A DNA stretch of 64,000 nucleotides from Dendrocalamus latiflorus (taxonomy: Eukaryota; Streptophyta; Magnoliopsida; Poales; Poaceae): assembly GCA_017311315.1 (NCBI GenBank), contig CM029634.1, positions 26,655,622-26,719,621 on the forward strand. Direction: 5' to 3'. Positions 1 to 11,529 of this stretch are shown here, piece by piece (the stretch's first letter is position 1; every line of letters begins with the position of its first letter). A program made the position numbers and the translations under genes. The notes under the pieces were generated by a model. That model worked only from the letters and a program-made list of their open reading frames with translations. It did no database searches and had not been told where the DNA came from.

Positions 1-555
1 CAGATTGATTAAAATGCTAGAATGCTGAAAATGCAAGAAAGTCCAGCTCCCCCTCAACAATAGATGCAACTTTTAGTTCAAGTTGAGTTATGTCAGAATT
101 AAGCTTCAGAAGCTCCCAATTGAACTCCCCCTGAACCAAAGCAATAGAATCGAGAAGCTGGGAAAGAAAACAGCAAACAGGCAGTCCTTAAAGCATAGAA
201 AAGATATAGAGGCAACTATGGCTCAGACTGACTCTCATCTACCCCATATGACTCCAGGACAATCAGCTGACAGTAAATCACACACTAGAGAGCAAACACG
301 TACCCTGTCTACCCGAGGGTGGCCCAACCCTCGCTAGAACCTACAAGAAGTGAGTGAGCTCGACCTAGTGAGATAAGAAGCAGCTAATCCTGGAAGCACA
401 AGATAAGAGTTAGAAGTCTAAGCACCTCGGCAAGAGAAGCACTCTAACCTATGCTGGAAGGACTAAACCCAAATGCACCCCGAGTGCAATGCAACAGAAA
501 TGAGACAGAAGCATAATCAATATAGTAAAGCAGTAAAGCCCAAAGCTCCCCCTCA
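1..555 (-). other. 3' untranslated region of copia element 1
   Basis: No coding signal. On the minus strand there are several polypurine runs (complements of agctccccctc at about 49-59, aactccccctg at 122-132 and agctccccctc at 544-554) that resemble plus-strand priming tracts. Elements of this lineage usually have a long stretch between pol and the 3' LTR, so the LTR is expected left of position 1. Confidence 0.6.
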
Positions 556-3500
556 CTACAGTCCGTAAGGACAAACCACTCCAAGCTCTCCCCGCAGAGC
601 TGAAAACCTCGAACTGTCCAAATGCTTGGTGAAGATATCAGCCAACTGGTGGTCACTCTCCACGAACTGGAGCACTATGTCACCTTTCTCTACATGGTCT
701 CTAAGGAAGTGGAAGCGAATATCAATATGCTTGGTCCGAGAGTGCTGCACTGGGTTCTTAGCAATGTTGATAGCAGACGTGTTATCACAAAAGAGTGGAA
801 CACTGTCTAAAGCTAACCCAAAGTCCCGCAGGGTCGAAACCATCCAAAGTACCTGGCTACAGCAACTGGCTGCAGCAACGTACTCGGCCTCTGCAGTGGA
901 CTGTGCAACACCGGACTGCTTCCTCGAAGACCAGGAAACGAGAGAAGTGCCAATGAATTGGCAGGTGCCGGAAGTGCTCTTCCTATCTATCCTACAGCCA
1001 GCGAAGTCTGCATCCGAAAAGGCTCTCAAGGAAAGACAGGATGAGGAAGAGTACCAGATACCATAGTCAATGGTAGCTCGAAGGTACCGAAAGATGCGCT
1101 TCACCGCCTGGCGGTGAGATACGCGAGGAGAAGCCTGAAAACGAGCACACAGACACACGGAGAAGTGTATGTCTGGTCTCGAGGCAGTGAGGTAAAGAAG
1201 GGAGCCGATCATACTTCTGAACTCTTTCTGATCAACTGGCTCGCCGTCCTCATCTGGGTCAAGATAGGCTGTCGAAGCCATGGGAGTTGACACCGGCTTA
1301 CCATCACTCATATCGATGCGCTTCAGGAGGTCACAAGTGTACTTTCCTTGATGAAGAAATGTACCCTCCCGAGTCTGCTTAATTTGGAAGCCAAGGAAGA
1401 AGGTCAACTCACCCATCATACTCATTTCAAACTCGGTGCTCATGACATCCGAGAACTGGGAAACCAGAGTATGGGAAGAGCCGCCAAAGATAATGTCATC
1501 GACATAGATCTGGACGAGCAGAAGGTCAGCGCCAAGCCGGCGGATGAACAAGGTCTTATCAACTTTACCCATTTCAAACCCATGACTCAACAAGTAGGAC
1601 TTAAACCTCTCATACCAAGCCCTGGGGGTCTGCTTAAGTCCATACAACGCTTTGGAAAGCTTGAAGACATGGTTTGGGTATTTGGGGTTTTCGAAACCAG
1701 GAGGCTGTCGGACGTAGACCTCTTCCTCAATAAGGCCATTGAGAAAGGCACTCTTGACGTCCATCTGGTAAAGCTTGAAACTCTTAGAAGCTGCAAAGGC
1801 AAGCAGGATTCTAATGGCTTCAAGTCTAGCTACAGGGGCAAAGGTCTCCTCGAAATCTAGACCTTCAACCTGGGAGAACCCCTGAGCAACCAGTCTAGCC
1901 TTGTTTCGAATAACCACTCCATCCTCGCTCTGCTTGTTCTTGAACACCCACTTAGTCCCAATAATATTGTGACCTCGCGGGGGCTCGACAAGCGACCAAA
2001 CCTTGTTTCTCTCGAAATTTTCTAGCTCCTCATGCATGGCATTGACCTAAGACTCATCAGATAAAGCATGAGAGACATCTTTGGGCTCAAAGGAGGCAAT
2101 GAAAGCAAAATGGAGACAGAATTGAGATAAGCCAGATTTTGAGCGGGTAACACGCTCGAAAAGGTCTCCAATGATCTGCTCTGAAGGATGAGCTTTCTGG
2201 ATATGTCTAGGAGGTCCAGGATGAGATGAAGAAGTGGCCTCTACCTCGTGAGCTGACGAGGTAGGAACAGAGCCACCAGCTCCAGAAGAAGCAGAAGGCA
2301 TGGGCTGATCACCTCGAGGTGCGGTGGAAGACGGCACCTCAAGGGGTGGATGAGGGACAGGATCAGGTAGACAACCGTCGTCTCCATCATCCTCATCATC
2401 CACAAAGATGGTCTCGGACTGCTCTAAAGAACCTAAGATATCGGGCCTAGTCCCCGGACTGGCCTCGTCAAAGGTCACCTCACAGGTCTCTACCATTTTA
2501 CTAGACTCGCAGTTCCAGACCCTATAAGCCCGCGAAGAAGGCGAGTAACCTAGAAAGATCCCATCACAAGAACGTGACTCGAACTTATCTAGGTTCCCGG
2601 ACTTCAGAATAAAGCACTTGCAACCAAACACACGAAAATGAGAGACGTTGGGCTTTCGCCCGTATCTCAACTCATAAGAAGTGCGGTGCAAGTGTGCCCG
2701 AAGAAAAACTCGATTTGAGACATGGCACGCGGTGGCTATAGCCTCAGCCCAAAACTTCCGCGGTGTAGAGTACTCATCAAGCATCGTCCTGGCCATCTCG
2801 ACCAAGGTCCGGTTCTTTCTCTCCACGACGCCATTTTGCTGCGGGACGTGCGGAGAGGAGAACTGATGCTCTACACCTGTCTCACCACAGAAACTCTCAA
2901 AGTAGGAATTCTTGAACTCCGTGCCATTGTCACTGCGGATCGCTCGTAAGGCACCTGGGAGCTCAACGGAAAGCCTACTGAAAAGACCTCGGAAATGTGA
3001 AAACGTCTCATCCTTCGAGGCTAAGAAAAACACCCAAGAATACCTCGAGAAGTCATCGACCACGACAAGAACATACCACTTCCCTCCTGCTGACTGCACT
3101 CGAGCTGGTCCAACTGTATCCATGTGGAGCAGCTGTCCCGGTGCATCGGTCATAGTAACTGTGACTGGAGGGTGAGAAGCGGCAACCATCTTGCCGTGCC
3201 GGCATGGAGCACAAACTAGATCTTTGACCATTTTGAGCTTCGGCAGACCACGAATGAGGTCGTGGCCGCTAACTCGGGTCAAATGGTCAAATCCGATATG
3301 ACCAAGTCTCCTATGCCAGAAAGAAAGGTCGCGGGACTCAGAAGCAACTAAACACCTGAGAGGATCACCAGAAGACTCAGAAAAATCAGCACGAAAGATC
3401 CTCCCATAACGAGAAATCCCGCAAACCAGACTACCCGAAGAATCAAGAATTTTACAAGCATTTTTCTTAAAGCTCACCTCGAAACCGTCATCGGTAAGCT

Positions 3501-3750
3501 GAGAAACTGAAAGCAAATTGTACTGCAGCTTACTAACCAAGGCTACATCTTTCAAAATGAAAGAATCATTAATGCGCACAGTACCTTTGGCGATGATGCG
3601 CCCAGATGAAGCATCTCCGAAGGTGATCGTCTCATCACCTGGAGCACGGGCAAGGGAAGAAAACCAACGGGAATCTCCGGTCATGTGTCGTGAACACCCG
3701 GAGTCGACGAGCCAAACCTTTCCCTTCCCTGCCCGGCGAACCTGAGTCAA
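556..3750 (-). pseudogene. Pol of copia element 1: protease, integrase, reverse transcriptase, RNase H
   Basis: Encodes the enzymes that mature particles, copy RNA into DNA and insert it. Protease shows VDSGCS at about 3694-3708. The GAG-pre-integrase zinc region (WHRRLGH...CAPCRHGK) comes next, then an integrase core with the three acidic residues in MDTVGP, RSDNGTE and NGVVERKNR. Reverse transcriptase shows YVDD at 1495-1506. RNase H shows DADFAGC, TAEAEY and DNTSAI and ends at 556. A single TAG at 2047-2049 separates integrase from reverse transcriptase in an otherwise open frame of about 1060 codons. The first codon of the open stretch is TTG, not a credible start; pol is presumably made as part of a gag-pol polyprotein. 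Confidence 0.92.
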
Positions 3751-6686
3751 CGAGAGAGTAAAGTCTCAGTACTGGGATAAATCAAAAGTGATTTTGGCAC
3801 CCAATACTGAGTAACACGTGGAGCAGATGAAGTAGTCAAACACGACTGACCTCTATCTACCCTACGCTCTCCGTGACTCAAAGAAGCAGAAGGTCTGTGA
3901 GCAGACCTGAAGCTGTTGCGGGGTCCAACTGCTACGGGAGAGCGAGTCGGAACACCGGCAACATGCTGATCACGTCGCGGGTAGCTATCTCGACGGGGAA
4001 ACCGAGATCTACCCTCAGGACGGCGGAAGACACGACCCGGAGCAGCACAAGGACGAAAACCAGAAGACTCAGAAAAACCAAGTCCTCGATGCTGCCCAAA
4101 CCTGTCAGAAGCAAACCTGGACCTCGTGCTAGTCTTAGGTGCACTCAGGATATGGGGCTGACCCTGAATACGCCTAAATGCCTCTGCACGGTCTCTACAC
4201 GCAATCCTAGCGCGCCTGAAGCATCGATCGACTGTGTGTCCATCCTTCTGACAGAAGGTGCAGTGGTACTTCACCTTCTGAGAGGTAGAAGTAGCACGGG
4301 GAGGCTTCGCCTTCTGAGAGGCCGAAGCTGCAGGTGGACTCACCTTTCTGTCAGAGACCCCTTGGACAAAGCCCGCTGATTTGAATTTAACCTCATCAGA
4401 TCTGGGCTCGACCTCGATCACACCTCCTACTATGGGTCGGAGAATAGCAGGTGGATGCTTCCTCATATCCTCATAAAAATCATATCCTAGACCTTGATTG
4501 AACTTGCAAATCTTGGATTGGTCTAGAATAAGATTAAGCTTCTTCTTGCCTCCTACAAATCTCTCGAGAGTGTTCATAAGGTACTGACACTCCCGAAAGA
4601 GAGAGGTGCAAGAAGAGCAAGGAGAAGAGGGAACAGCAGGAGGTAAGGGAGCAGAAGAAGAACCAACAGTAGAGGAGAGAATGGCTTGTGCATGCACAGC
4701 CGACCCTGAAGGGACAGTCCTACTACTAGCAGGTTGGTTCGCGTCTCTAGGCGTCTCACCCTTACCCTGGGGCTTCTCCCCCTTCTCCACAATCACATTA
4801 CAAGCAGAATGTGGCTTCTCTAGAAGGTCCTTAGTTAGCTTCACACATTTCTCATCCAATGCAATCAAGTCAGATTTTAGTTTGTTACAATTAATGCATG
4901 GTGAGCTAATAGGGTCCTTAGAAGCAAACTGAGCCAACTTCCTATCATGATCAATCATTTCTTGAAACTGTTTGGAGACAGCTTCAAGTTCAGCAGTTAA
5001 CTTAGGACAGTTCAAGCATGAATCAATCGGCTCAAGTAAAGAAGCTTGCAGTTCAGCAATTTTATGATCTGCCCGTTTTAAGTTCATCTTCAAATTATTG
5101 CAGTTTTCACAAGACTCGGGCAGATCAAGAAGCATGGCATAAGGTCCTCTAGTAGCAATGTCCTTAACCTCACATGAGGTGGGAGAAGTAGTCTCATCAG
5201 TAGTAAGTAGGGTAACAGCCATCCTACTCAACTCTAACTCAGCAAGCAGACTAACATTCTCCACCTTAACAATATCAAGCTCAGAGGACACACTATCATG
5301 CGAGGTCCTTAATTTCTCCATATCAACCAGCAAACCAGAGCATGTATCACAGTCGTCACGGGAGGGAGCAGATGTAAGAGAAGTAAGCTCCCGTGACAGT
5401 CTATCTACTTCCTTCTCTAACTCGGTACACCTAGCCCTAGCTCTAGCATGAAAACCACCTAGCTTAAGAAAAGCATGATTGAGCTGGTCATAAGAAGGGA
5501 GTACCTCATCCGAGTCGGAGTACAGCTCGCTGTCGCTGATCTCGCCCTCAAGGGCCATGAAGCACATGCCGGAGAAGTCGTCGCCGCCATCCTTGGGCAC
5601 TTGGTCACCCGCCTCGTCGTCGTCGCTCCATCCCTCCACCTCGCTGAGGTCGAGGTCGTCGAAGGCGGTGAGGACGCGATGGAAGAGCTTCTTGGCCTTC
5701 CCGAAGTTGCGGAACTTCTTCTTTCCCGGAGCAGGTGCTGAAGGCTTCGTGTTGCGGTTCTTGTCGGTGTAGTCGTTCTTGCCCGAACCGCCGTAGTCAC
5801 CTTTACCCTTTCCAAGCTTGGGGCAGTTTGCTCGGATGTGGTTGGGGCCACCACACTCGAAGCAGATGACTGGTCCTCCTCTCTTTCTGTCTCTCCTTCC
5901 CTTGTAGGCATGGGAAAACCTTCGGACTAGGAGGGCCAGCTGATCATCCGCAAGCTACTCTAACTGATCATCAGTTATGTCACAGAGAGCAGCAAGGGAG
6001 AAACCGCAAGAAGACTCAGAAGAGAGACCAGAAGCTGAACTGGGATCGGTGACCAAAGCCATCGACTGTGACTTCGACCTACGAGAGACAACGTCAATCT
6101 CGTGAGTCTTGAGGCGCGAGTACAACGCGTCAAGAGTCAAGGTCGAGAGGTCTGTCGTGTCTTTGATGGTGGTCACTTTCATCTCCCACACTCACAGATC
6201 GAGTGCCGCAAGCATCTGACGAGCGTTGTCCGAATCGGGGTATGTGAGACCGACCGCTCGGAGGTTGCTCAAGATCTTGTGGAAACGTGCGAAGCACTCA
6301 TCTAGGGACTCACCAGCAAGCATCTCGAATTTGTTGTATTCGCGCTTGAACTGGTCCTGTCGAACCGTCTTGATCTGGGTGGTGCCCTCATGGTATGCGT
6401 CGAGGGTCACCCAGATATCGTAGGCAGATGACAGGTGAGAGATGCGATCGAACTCGCTACGACTCAGGCCCTGGATAACGATGTTCCTTGCCTTAGCGTT
6501 TGCCTCAAGATCATGCATATTCCCAGCATTGATGTTCTCATCGGCAGGAACAACAAACCGGACCTTGACCTTGCGCTAGATAGCGTACCCCTGAGCCTGG
6601 ATATATGTCTCCATTCGGCTCTTCCAGAAGGGGTAATCGATGCCATCGAAAACGGGCGGCTTGGTCGAGTACTTGTCCGTCGCCAT
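3747..6686 (-). pseudogene. Gag of copia element 1 (broken by stops)
   Basis: Encodes the capsid/nucleocapsid polyprotein that packages element RNA in cytoplasmic particles. It starts with ATG at 6686, 42 bases after the primer binding site, with an N-terminus beginning MATDKYST. A CCHC zinc knuckle (CFECGGPNHIRANC, 5823-5864) is followed by an acidic stretch and a long coiled-coil region with five CxxC pairs (near 5345, 5105, 5012, 4892 and 4615), then a basic arginine/serine-rich tail. Three in-frame stops break it: TAG 6576-6578, TGA 6192-6194 and TAG 5955-5957, all explicable by C-to-T or G-to-A changes when compared with element 2. The frame closes at 3747 and pol continues in the -1 frame, a break also present in element 2. 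Confidence 0.9.
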
Positions 6687-6727
6687 GGCTCTTGAGACCG
6701 GTTAAGATCTATGAATTAGAGCTAACC

Positions 6728-6740
6728 GGCTCTGATACCA
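6728..6740 (-). other. Primer binding site of element 1 (initiator Met tRNA type)
   Basis: The minus strand reads TGGTATCAGAGCC two bases inside the LTR end at 6743. This is the usual complement of the 3' end of plant initiator methionine tRNA used by copia elements to prime reverse transcription. Confidence 0.9.
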
Positions 6741-6742
6741 AT

Positions 6743-8597
6743 TGTTGGACCGAAATGGCGACAGAGGGGGGGGGGGGGTGAATGGCGCTCTCAAAAATTA
6801 AATTCGCCCCTCAAGTACCCACGCTTATACTTCTTCTCCAATAGCTATGGAAGCTATGAAGATAGAAGATATGCACTACTGGAAGTCAAGGCAACAAGGA
6901 AAAACCAGATCCAAAAGAAGCAGCCAAGAAAAATAAATTCAGAGCCAGTCTGACTGCAAGCGGTAGTACCGCTGAGACGAGCGGTAGTACCTCTGAGCGG
7001 TAGTACCTCTCGAGGAGCGGTAGTACCTCTGAGCGGTAGTACCTCTCACGGAGCGGTAGTACCGCACGACGATCGGACTTGTCCGAACGTTTCTTCGCTG
7101 CCAATCGGACTGGTCCGAACAAAACCGGTAGTACCGCTAGGACGAGCGGTAGTACCTCTGAGCGGTAGTACCTCTCGGGGAGCGGTAGTACCTCTCGAGA
7201 AAATCAGCAAACTGAAATTTCAGAAAAACTGAGAAAATCGCAAGATTCTTGGATTCTTGGCTTGGGAAACTTTGAGGGTAGCTAGGGAACACTCCCAGAA
7301 GACTAAGCCAAGAGCCAATAACAAGAAATCCACTCCAAGAATCAAGAATTTCAGATTTGGGTAAAGATCTGAAATCTTGCAAGAACCGAGCCAAAAACCA
7401 AATAACTCCCCAACCGTTGATCCTTTGGCTATGAAATTTTGAGGGAAGCTAATTAATAGCCTCTGGACTCTTCATACCAAATTTCAAGCCATCTTAACAA
7501 GGGAATCAAAATCTGGACCAAAACCAAGAAACGAAGAACAAGAACAGAGGAGGCCAAAACTGAAATATGAGAATCAAACTCGGTTTGCTCTTGGGATTAA
7601 ATAGCCAAATGGCTTTTGAGCATCACCCATGTCATAGCAACCCATTTTGGCACTCTCCAGCAAGCAAGAACTCAGAACCACGAAAATCAAGAAATCTTGC
7701 AAAGAGGAAACTGAAGAACAGAAGCTACGAACAGGGAAAACCAAACTTCAGATTTCATTTCTTGAATCACAGGGAATACAGAGGAGTTCCGATACCCCGA
7801 CTTGATACAAAAGGAAAGATTACAAACTCCTCAATCCATCCTCTCCCTCTCTACTCAAGAACACCACTCAAGAACACATGAGGGAGGAAGAACACACCTC
7901 TGTTCTATCACCTAGAACACATCGTAGGGGACAGAGGGAGCACCAGACTCTGCCTCTCCAACCACTAAAGACTAAAGGAAAACCAACTCCTAAAGCCTCT
8001 TTTGACTAGAGCTAACCCTAATTCCCTCCAAAATGCTCAAGGAGGGCATGCAGCCCCTCCTCTCCTTTTATAGCGCCTGGCTAACGGGTCTCCGCCCCGT
8101 TACGCCCGCTACGTCCAACGGAGCCCGCTCCCGCTTGTGCAGCCTTGCGAATTTCCCGATTCGCCCCTTCTGCACCTTCCGGGAAGCTTCCGCGCTCCTT
8201 GCCTCGCACGCCTCGCAACCACCTCGAGTCCACGTCGTCTTCGACACATCCCGACCGTTCTGACCTCAGCGCCACCTGCGCCTAGTCCGGTCCACCGTGT
8301 CTCGCCACGACTCCAACTCGACGTCCTGCAGTCACACAGACAAGAAACACGTCAAATAGCACCGCTCGACACATGAAAGCGTAAATACCATCACACTTAC
8401 CACAGACGAAGTCCAAACCTGTCGAAACATTAGAATATACATTCTAAGCCCAAATGACCAAGTTTGACCAAAGTCCGACCGAGCCCGATTGCGCCACGCA
8501 ACGGCTCGACTCCGAACCACTCAAACCAAACTCGACTATCCTAAACCTTTGTCAATTACTCATCATTCACATGGAGTCACGACCACCTGGTCTCTCA
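6743..8597 (-). repeat. 5' LTR of copia element 1
   Basis: On the plus strand it begins TGTTGGACCGAAATGG beside the primer binding site and ends TCTCTCA. Both ends match the LTR ends of element 2 (44770-47097 and 51596-53833), but most of the interior differs. It is 1855 bp long, contains a G run at about 6768-6778, and carries a short-period repeat array at 6960-7198. Confidence 0.88.
6960..7198. repeat. Short-motif array (gcggtagtacc) inside the element 1 LTR
   Basis: The 11-base core gcggtagtacc occurs about ten times, often followed by tctga or tctcg, at spacings of roughly 15 to 20 bases with one gap near 7065-7125. It lies in the half of the LTR next to the primer binding site, so it may be present in the transcript leader. 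The core is close to self-complementary, so folded structure is possible. Confidence 0.85.
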
Positions 8598-8756
8598 CTA
8601 ATTCAAATAGAAGTCCTAATCCTAGTAGGATATAGAATAGGAATCTTAATTCAAATAGGAGTAGGAGTCCTAATCCTAGTAGGATTTATCAATGACTCTT
8701 TATATCACGCCTTTTCATATCTTAAAAGACTAGAAATGAGTCACGCTAACTCAACA
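8598..8756 (-). repeat. Terminal part of the 3' LTR of the older copia element
   Basis: Matches the last part of the LTR at 10243-10778, including the repeated palindromic block tcctaatcctagtagga (twice here) and the end ...ctcaaca. It is cut at 8597 by insertion of element 1. Confidence 0.7.
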
Positions 8757-9057
8757 ATCTCTACATTAACTCTTATACGTTGAAATCGTATTCCTACAAA
8801 AACTCACTCCAAATTGGCTCACCTTTTTTTTTGTTTTTCCTCCCACCTTTGGGAGTGCTCTTATCACAGGGGTTCATGCATATCACTGCAATGTGTGTGT
8901 TAGTGTCTAGGCTAGCCTTTCCAGACCCTCCACTTAAGAGCTCATTCATTTTGTAGTTTGGTCTACATTGTTTCCTTCTCACAACCAGAAATTTATCAGA
9001 CCTCTCATTGCTTGCTCCACCTTTAACATTACCATTTAATCAATATCCTTCATTGTT

Positions 9058-9702
9058 TCAGATGCTTTTCATGATTACTTGCCCTTTGCATGTAACTCGC
9101 ATGACTCTACCTCGAAATGATACTGTACAACTTTTGAGTTCAAGTGACCTCACATATATTAGATTATTCTTTAAATCGAGAATATACCAAACTTCCATCA
9201 ATGTGCGATGTGCTCCATCATACATCTCCAATGTAACCATTCCCACCCCAGTAATTGTATACCCTTTGCAATCCACTAGGTGAATAGTTTCATGTATTGG
9301 GCATAGAGATCCTTCATCAAACATCTCCCTCGCCGAACATATATGAAAGCAATAACCTGAATCTAATATTTATCCATGAGAAATAACTAATTGATTGACA
9401 ACTAGTACATATGAATCATCCTTTGCTACCGCCACTGAGTATGGACCTTTTATTTGCTTCAAACTCTAATAGTCGTTTATCATGTGACCTTCCTCGTTAC
9501 ATAGATAATATACACACGTGCCCTTGTTCTTGCTTTTCTTCCTGTGATCTTTGCTTCTACCTGCAACACCTATTATTGCCAATGCTTGATTACTCGAGGA
9601 TGAAGATTCTGATAGCTTTTCCAAGGGCTCTACCTTTAATAGATATGCATCTGTATTATTGAAGTTGAGATTGGTTTTTTCGTTGAGAATATTCATTGCC
9701 AA
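9058..9702 (-). pseudogene. Copia gag and protease-flank remnant
   Basis: Two decayed minus-strand frames are visible. The upstream one (about 9466-9702) ends in a degenerate zinc knuckle (YLCNEEGHMIND). The downstream one (about 9058-9324) resembles the stretch after the copia protease active site (TGVGMVTLEMYDG, then DLKNNLIYVRSLE). The frames are interrupted and no active site is preserved. Confidence 0.65.
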
Positions 9703-10242
9703 TTGCTCCTATGATGGTGGTAGAGATGATGCTAGTATGATGACATTGTCATTCTCCTTAATTTTCTCATTGACACTAGTTAGCTGTGTGATTTGCTTGT
9801 TGAAGACATCGAGATGGTCAACGAACTATATACTTTCCTCTATGAGCAACCTATACAGTTGGCGCTTTAGCACCCATCAGTTTGTCAGTGCTTTATACAA
9901 TTCTTCTAAGTCCTTCCATAATTTCTTCAACAAATTCTCCTTGATTACCGAGTACTTTACCTCATCGGAGATACATAGATGGACTATACAAATAACCTTC
10001 TACTCCATCACCTTCCAATCTTCATCAAATGTCTTTTTGGGTTTGTCCCTTTTAAGAGCATCGATTAGCCCTGCTGAATAATGATATCCTTCACCATATA
10101 TTGCTACATGCTGAAATTTTCACTACCGTCAATTTTCTCTATTTGATTCTATATTGTTGACATCGATCTTGATTTTGTACTACCTAACGCTTTACCGACC
10201 TTCTCACAATTAGATTAATCTAGCCTTAGTTCTGATATCACT
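9703..10242 (-). other. Decayed gag N-terminal region of the older copia element
   Basis: Lies between the zinc-knuckle remnant and the 5' LTR of an element running right to left, so it should be the leader and gag N-terminus. No continuous frame with recognisable motifs is left. Confidence 0.45.
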
Positions 10243-10778
10243 TGTTACACTCTAATATCCCTCTTATGCACAGCAGCCCCTGAATCAGATCAGAGTTTGT
10301 GAGATATGACACGAGCATGCATGGTATTAAGAATGAAAAATGAATCTTGTAGACAGATCCAAAATAATGACATTGAAGCAACCACAACGAAAGAGAAAAT
10401 ATTTGGTGAAGACGACCGCAAATTCCTTAAGCGCAACCTCAAAAGAGTACGAGGGATTGTTTCTCACCCACAATCCTCTCGAATCTTTTAGAATCCTCAT
10501 AATCTTGCCCTATTCAAGAATCCAGTGTTAACAAATATCCTAACCTCTAATCCTCTCATGTACCCTCTGCTTTGGATGAGTAGGCTTGATTGCTTGGTTT
10601 CTCTCCATGATTACCTCTATGGTTTATATAGTCTCTCCTAACCTTTCTCTAATTTAGAGTAGAAATCCTAATCCAAATAGGAGTAAAAGTCCTAATCCTA
10701 GTAGGATTCATTTAGGATTCTTTGTTTCACACCTTTCCAAATCCTAAAAGAGTATATTTAAGTGACCCTAACCCAACA
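10243..10778 (-). repeat. 5' LTR of the older copia element
   Basis: Starts TGTTACACTC next to the degenerate primer site and ends ACCCAACA, 536 bp. The terminal TG...CA and similarity of its right end to 8598-8756 support the boundaries. Confidence 0.7.
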
Positions 10779-10818
10779 TTTCTTAAAATCGCAAGTTACG
10801 TACATGTTTGTGCCTAAC

Positions 10819-11491
10819 TAGGGCTGTAAACGAGCCAACCTCAAGTGAGCCTGAGTTGGGGTTTGAGCTTGAACTTAGGCTCGAGCTTGGCTCGGCTTAA
10901 GCTTAAGTAGGCTCGAGTTTGGCTCAAGTAAACTCGATAATAGTTAAAATAATTTAACATGTAGTAATTTTCCACAATAATAAAAGCTCAAGCTCGACCC
11001 GAGTAAGTTCGATAACAATCAGAATAATTCAACGTACACTAATTTTCAACAATAAGAAAATCTCGAATTTGAGCTCAGTTCGAGTATGCTCGGTAAGCAG
11101 GGCTCCCTTCTTTTCCACTTGTGGTTTATGGCTTATGCTACAGTAACTAGCTTTCAAACGATGTATTTTTTCAAGGCGTGGTCAGCAGGAAGATTATATT
11201 AAAAAGTGTACTGAATTCAGTTATACCGGCTAAAATTGCATGCGACTATTTTCTTTTACGTACTGCCTCTCGCGAATAGCTAGAATTCAAAAATTTAATC
11301 TATAAGGCATAAGTTATAGCCTAAAAGAACCCATCCCTAAATGCATCAATATTCAAGCTTGAATCGAGTCATAATGAGCTCAGCTTGTTGAAACCTGCGA
11401 GCTCGGAATCAAGCTTTTGAGCTTAGCTCGAACTATAAACGAGCTGAGCTCGAGTAGGTTGCGAGGCTTAAAGTTTTTTTTTACAGCCCTA
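10819..11491. mobile_element. Non-autonomous hAT element, 673 bp
   Basis: Perfect 12-bp terminal inverted repeats (TAGGGCTGTAAA at 10819 and TTTACAGCCCTA ending 11491) are flanked by a perfect 8-bp duplication, tgcctaac, at 10811-10818 and 11492-11499. TIRs starting TAGGG with 8-bp duplications are diagnostic of hAT. The interior is a set of imperfect repeats of gctcgagctt-like motifs on both strands and encodes no protein. Confidence 0.93.
11100..11332. mobile_element. Possible second MITE nested in the hAT element
   Basis: This AT-rich block interrupts the gctcgag-rich interior of the surrounding element. It has loosely inverted ends (ggctcccttcttttcc... and ...agcctaaaagaaccc) and shares an internal stretch (acagtaa-tagctttcaaacg) with the MITE at 30101-30329. 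Ends and duplication are not certain. Confidence 0.4.
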
Positions 11492-11529
11492 TGCCTAACG
11501 AGCTAATCCTTTAACCCGGCGTAAATTCT

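Larger units (their letters stand above)
1..8597 (-). mobile_element. SIRE/Maximus-type Ty1/copia retrotransposon (element 1), 3' LTR outside the window
   Basis: Reading on the minus strand, the order is 5' LTR (6743-8597), primer binding site (6728-6740), gag (from 6686), protease, integrase, reverse transcriptase and RNase H (to 556), then a long untranslated 3' stretch running off the left edge. Domain order and the long coiled-coil gag with CxxC modules match the SIRE/Maximus (Opie/Ji-like) lineage of copia; the lineage is an inference from memory of these families. The right end TCTCTCA at 8597 interrupts the LTR of an older element, and ctaat (8598-8602) is the predicted target duplication, whose partner lies outside the window. 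The coding region is nearly full length, with four in-frame stops and one gag/pol frame change. Confidence 0.93.
8598..10778 (-). mobile_element. Older, internally deleted Ty1/copia element, split by element 1
   Basis: Two related LTR pieces flank a short internal region of about 1.5 kb: 8598-8756 (the end of one LTR) and 10243-10778 (a whole LTR). Both share tcctaatcctagtagga and the ending ...aactcaaca or ...aacccaaca. A degenerate Met-tRNA primer site (minus strand TGATATCAGAAC, about 10227-10238) sits beside the right LTR, so the element runs right to left. Only gag and the start of protease are recognisable; integrase and reverse transcriptase are absent. The rest of the left LTR should lie left of element 1, outside the window. 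Confidence 0.75.

Noticed and set aside
1348..1860. 170-codon plus-strand frame opposite reverse transcriptase of element 1
   Set aside because: It is the reverse complement of a well-defined reverse transcriptase domain and has no motif of its own.
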